This document shows, piece after piece, positions 6,198-6,379 of a stretch of DNA of 6,379 nt. The stretch is from JBDSLU01 sp039916225 (lineage in GTDB: Bacteria > Acidobacteriota > Vicinamibacteria > Vicinamibacterales > Vicinamibacteraceae): NCBI GenBank assembly GCA_039916225.1, contig JBDSLU010000530.1, forward strand, positions 1 through 6,379, written 5' to 3'. Both the position numbers and the translations under genes were made by a program. The notes beneath the pieces were generated by a model. The model made no database searches. It saw only the letters and a list, made by a program, of their open reading frames with translations, and had not been told where the DNA came from. Within the stretch, counting starts at the first letter, position 1; each line of letters opens with the position of its first letter.

Positions 6198-6379
6198 TCA
6201 GCCTGGCGTGGGATCGCGCCGTGGCGCGGCCGCGCCCCTCGGAACCCACGTGTAGGGAATCTCGGGGGAATCCCAGGGCAGCCGATAGTGGTCCGGATCG
6301 GCGTAGTCGTAGGCGTGGGTGGGCAGGTTGAGCATCAGCGCATCCGACGAGCCGAGGTTCTGGAGGCCGTGCCAGACCC
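6198..6379 (-). CDS. RmlC-like cupin sugar epimerase (dTDP-4-dehydrorhamnose 3,5-epimerase family), C-terminal fragment
   Basis: Reading the minus strand from 6377 gives 59 codons and a TGA at 6200-6198; the start lies beyond the right edge. The fragment begins VWHGLQNLGSSDALMLNLP and continues with THAYDYADPDHYRLPWDSPE and IPYTWVP. This is the end of an RmlC-type cupin: the conserved HG(F/L)Q turn, a Tyr-rich YDY, then the DP.HYRLPWDSP segment equivalent to the WDDP region of RmlC. Canonical RmlC epimerises C3 and C5 of the 4-keto-6-deoxyglucose intermediate in dTDP-rhamnose synthesis in the cytoplasm. Many relatives with this NLP...YRLPWDSPEIPY ending act on other or unknown nucleotide sugars, so the exact reaction is not claimed. 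The catalytic His region is outside the window. The last dozen residues (RGAAAPRRDPTPG) look like a disordered tail. Its stop codon directly abuts the acyltransferase stop. Confidence 0.82.
   Translation of the reverse strand, partial: VWHGLQNLGSSDALMLNLPTHAYDYADPDHYRLPWDSPEIPYTWVPRGAAAPRRDPTPG

Noticed and set aside
1..6379. A complete novel defence, mobile or biosynthetic system
   Set aside because: No nucleases, transposases, integrases, toxin-antitoxin pairs, CRISPR-like arrays, reverse transcriptases or NRPS/PKS modules are seen; the genes are mostly recognisable chromosomal enzymes with mixed orientations.

Overview
The window is GC-rich and densely coding, with six protein genes (two cut by the window edges) and no RNA genes, mobile elements or CRISPR arrays that I can see. 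The gene families suggest an Acidobacteriota-like soil bacterium, perhaps of the Vicinamibacteria type. They include a winged-helix/TPR membrane regulator, a nucleotide pyrophosphatase/phosphodiesterase, a Thr-Pro-linker lipoprotein, a PQQ-dependent dehydrogenase and a heparan-glucosaminide-acetyltransferase-like membrane protein. The taxonomic guess is inference from gene style, not a marker-gene result.

Layout, left to right. Positions 1-963 (+) hold the C-terminal three quarters or so of an ENPP-type alkaline phosphatase-superfamily enzyme. At 1001-2425 (+) is a one-component regulator: an OmpR/PhoB-type DNA-binding domain, one transmembrane helix and a TPR sensor half. It is probably translated from a leaderless mRNA. 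At 2514-2987 (+) is a small exported lipoprotein of unknown function, preceded by three 11-bp direct repeats that look like a site for a PhoB-type regulator. At 3063-4970 (-) is a secreted, cysteine-free quinoprotein dehydrogenase. A 66-bp divergent promoter region separates it from 5037-6197 (+), a multi-spanning acyltransferase of the HGSNAT/NagX (COG4299) family. The last 182 bases (6198-6379, -) are the C-terminus of an RmlC-like cupin sugar epimerase whose stop codon abuts the acyltransferase stop.

Most products act at the cell envelope or in the periplasm: phosphodiester hydrolysis, periplasmic sugar or alcohol oxidation, transmembrane acetyl transfer and a lipoprotein. The epimerase fragment hints at cell-surface sugar synthesis. 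Gene orientations change often, so this is not one operon, and no recognised multi-gene system is complete here. The most interesting signals are regulatory: an inverted repeat around the regulator's own -10 element, the 11-bp tandem repeats before the lipoprotein gene, and a palindrome covering the acyltransferase ribosome-binding site. All three are read by eye and untested.
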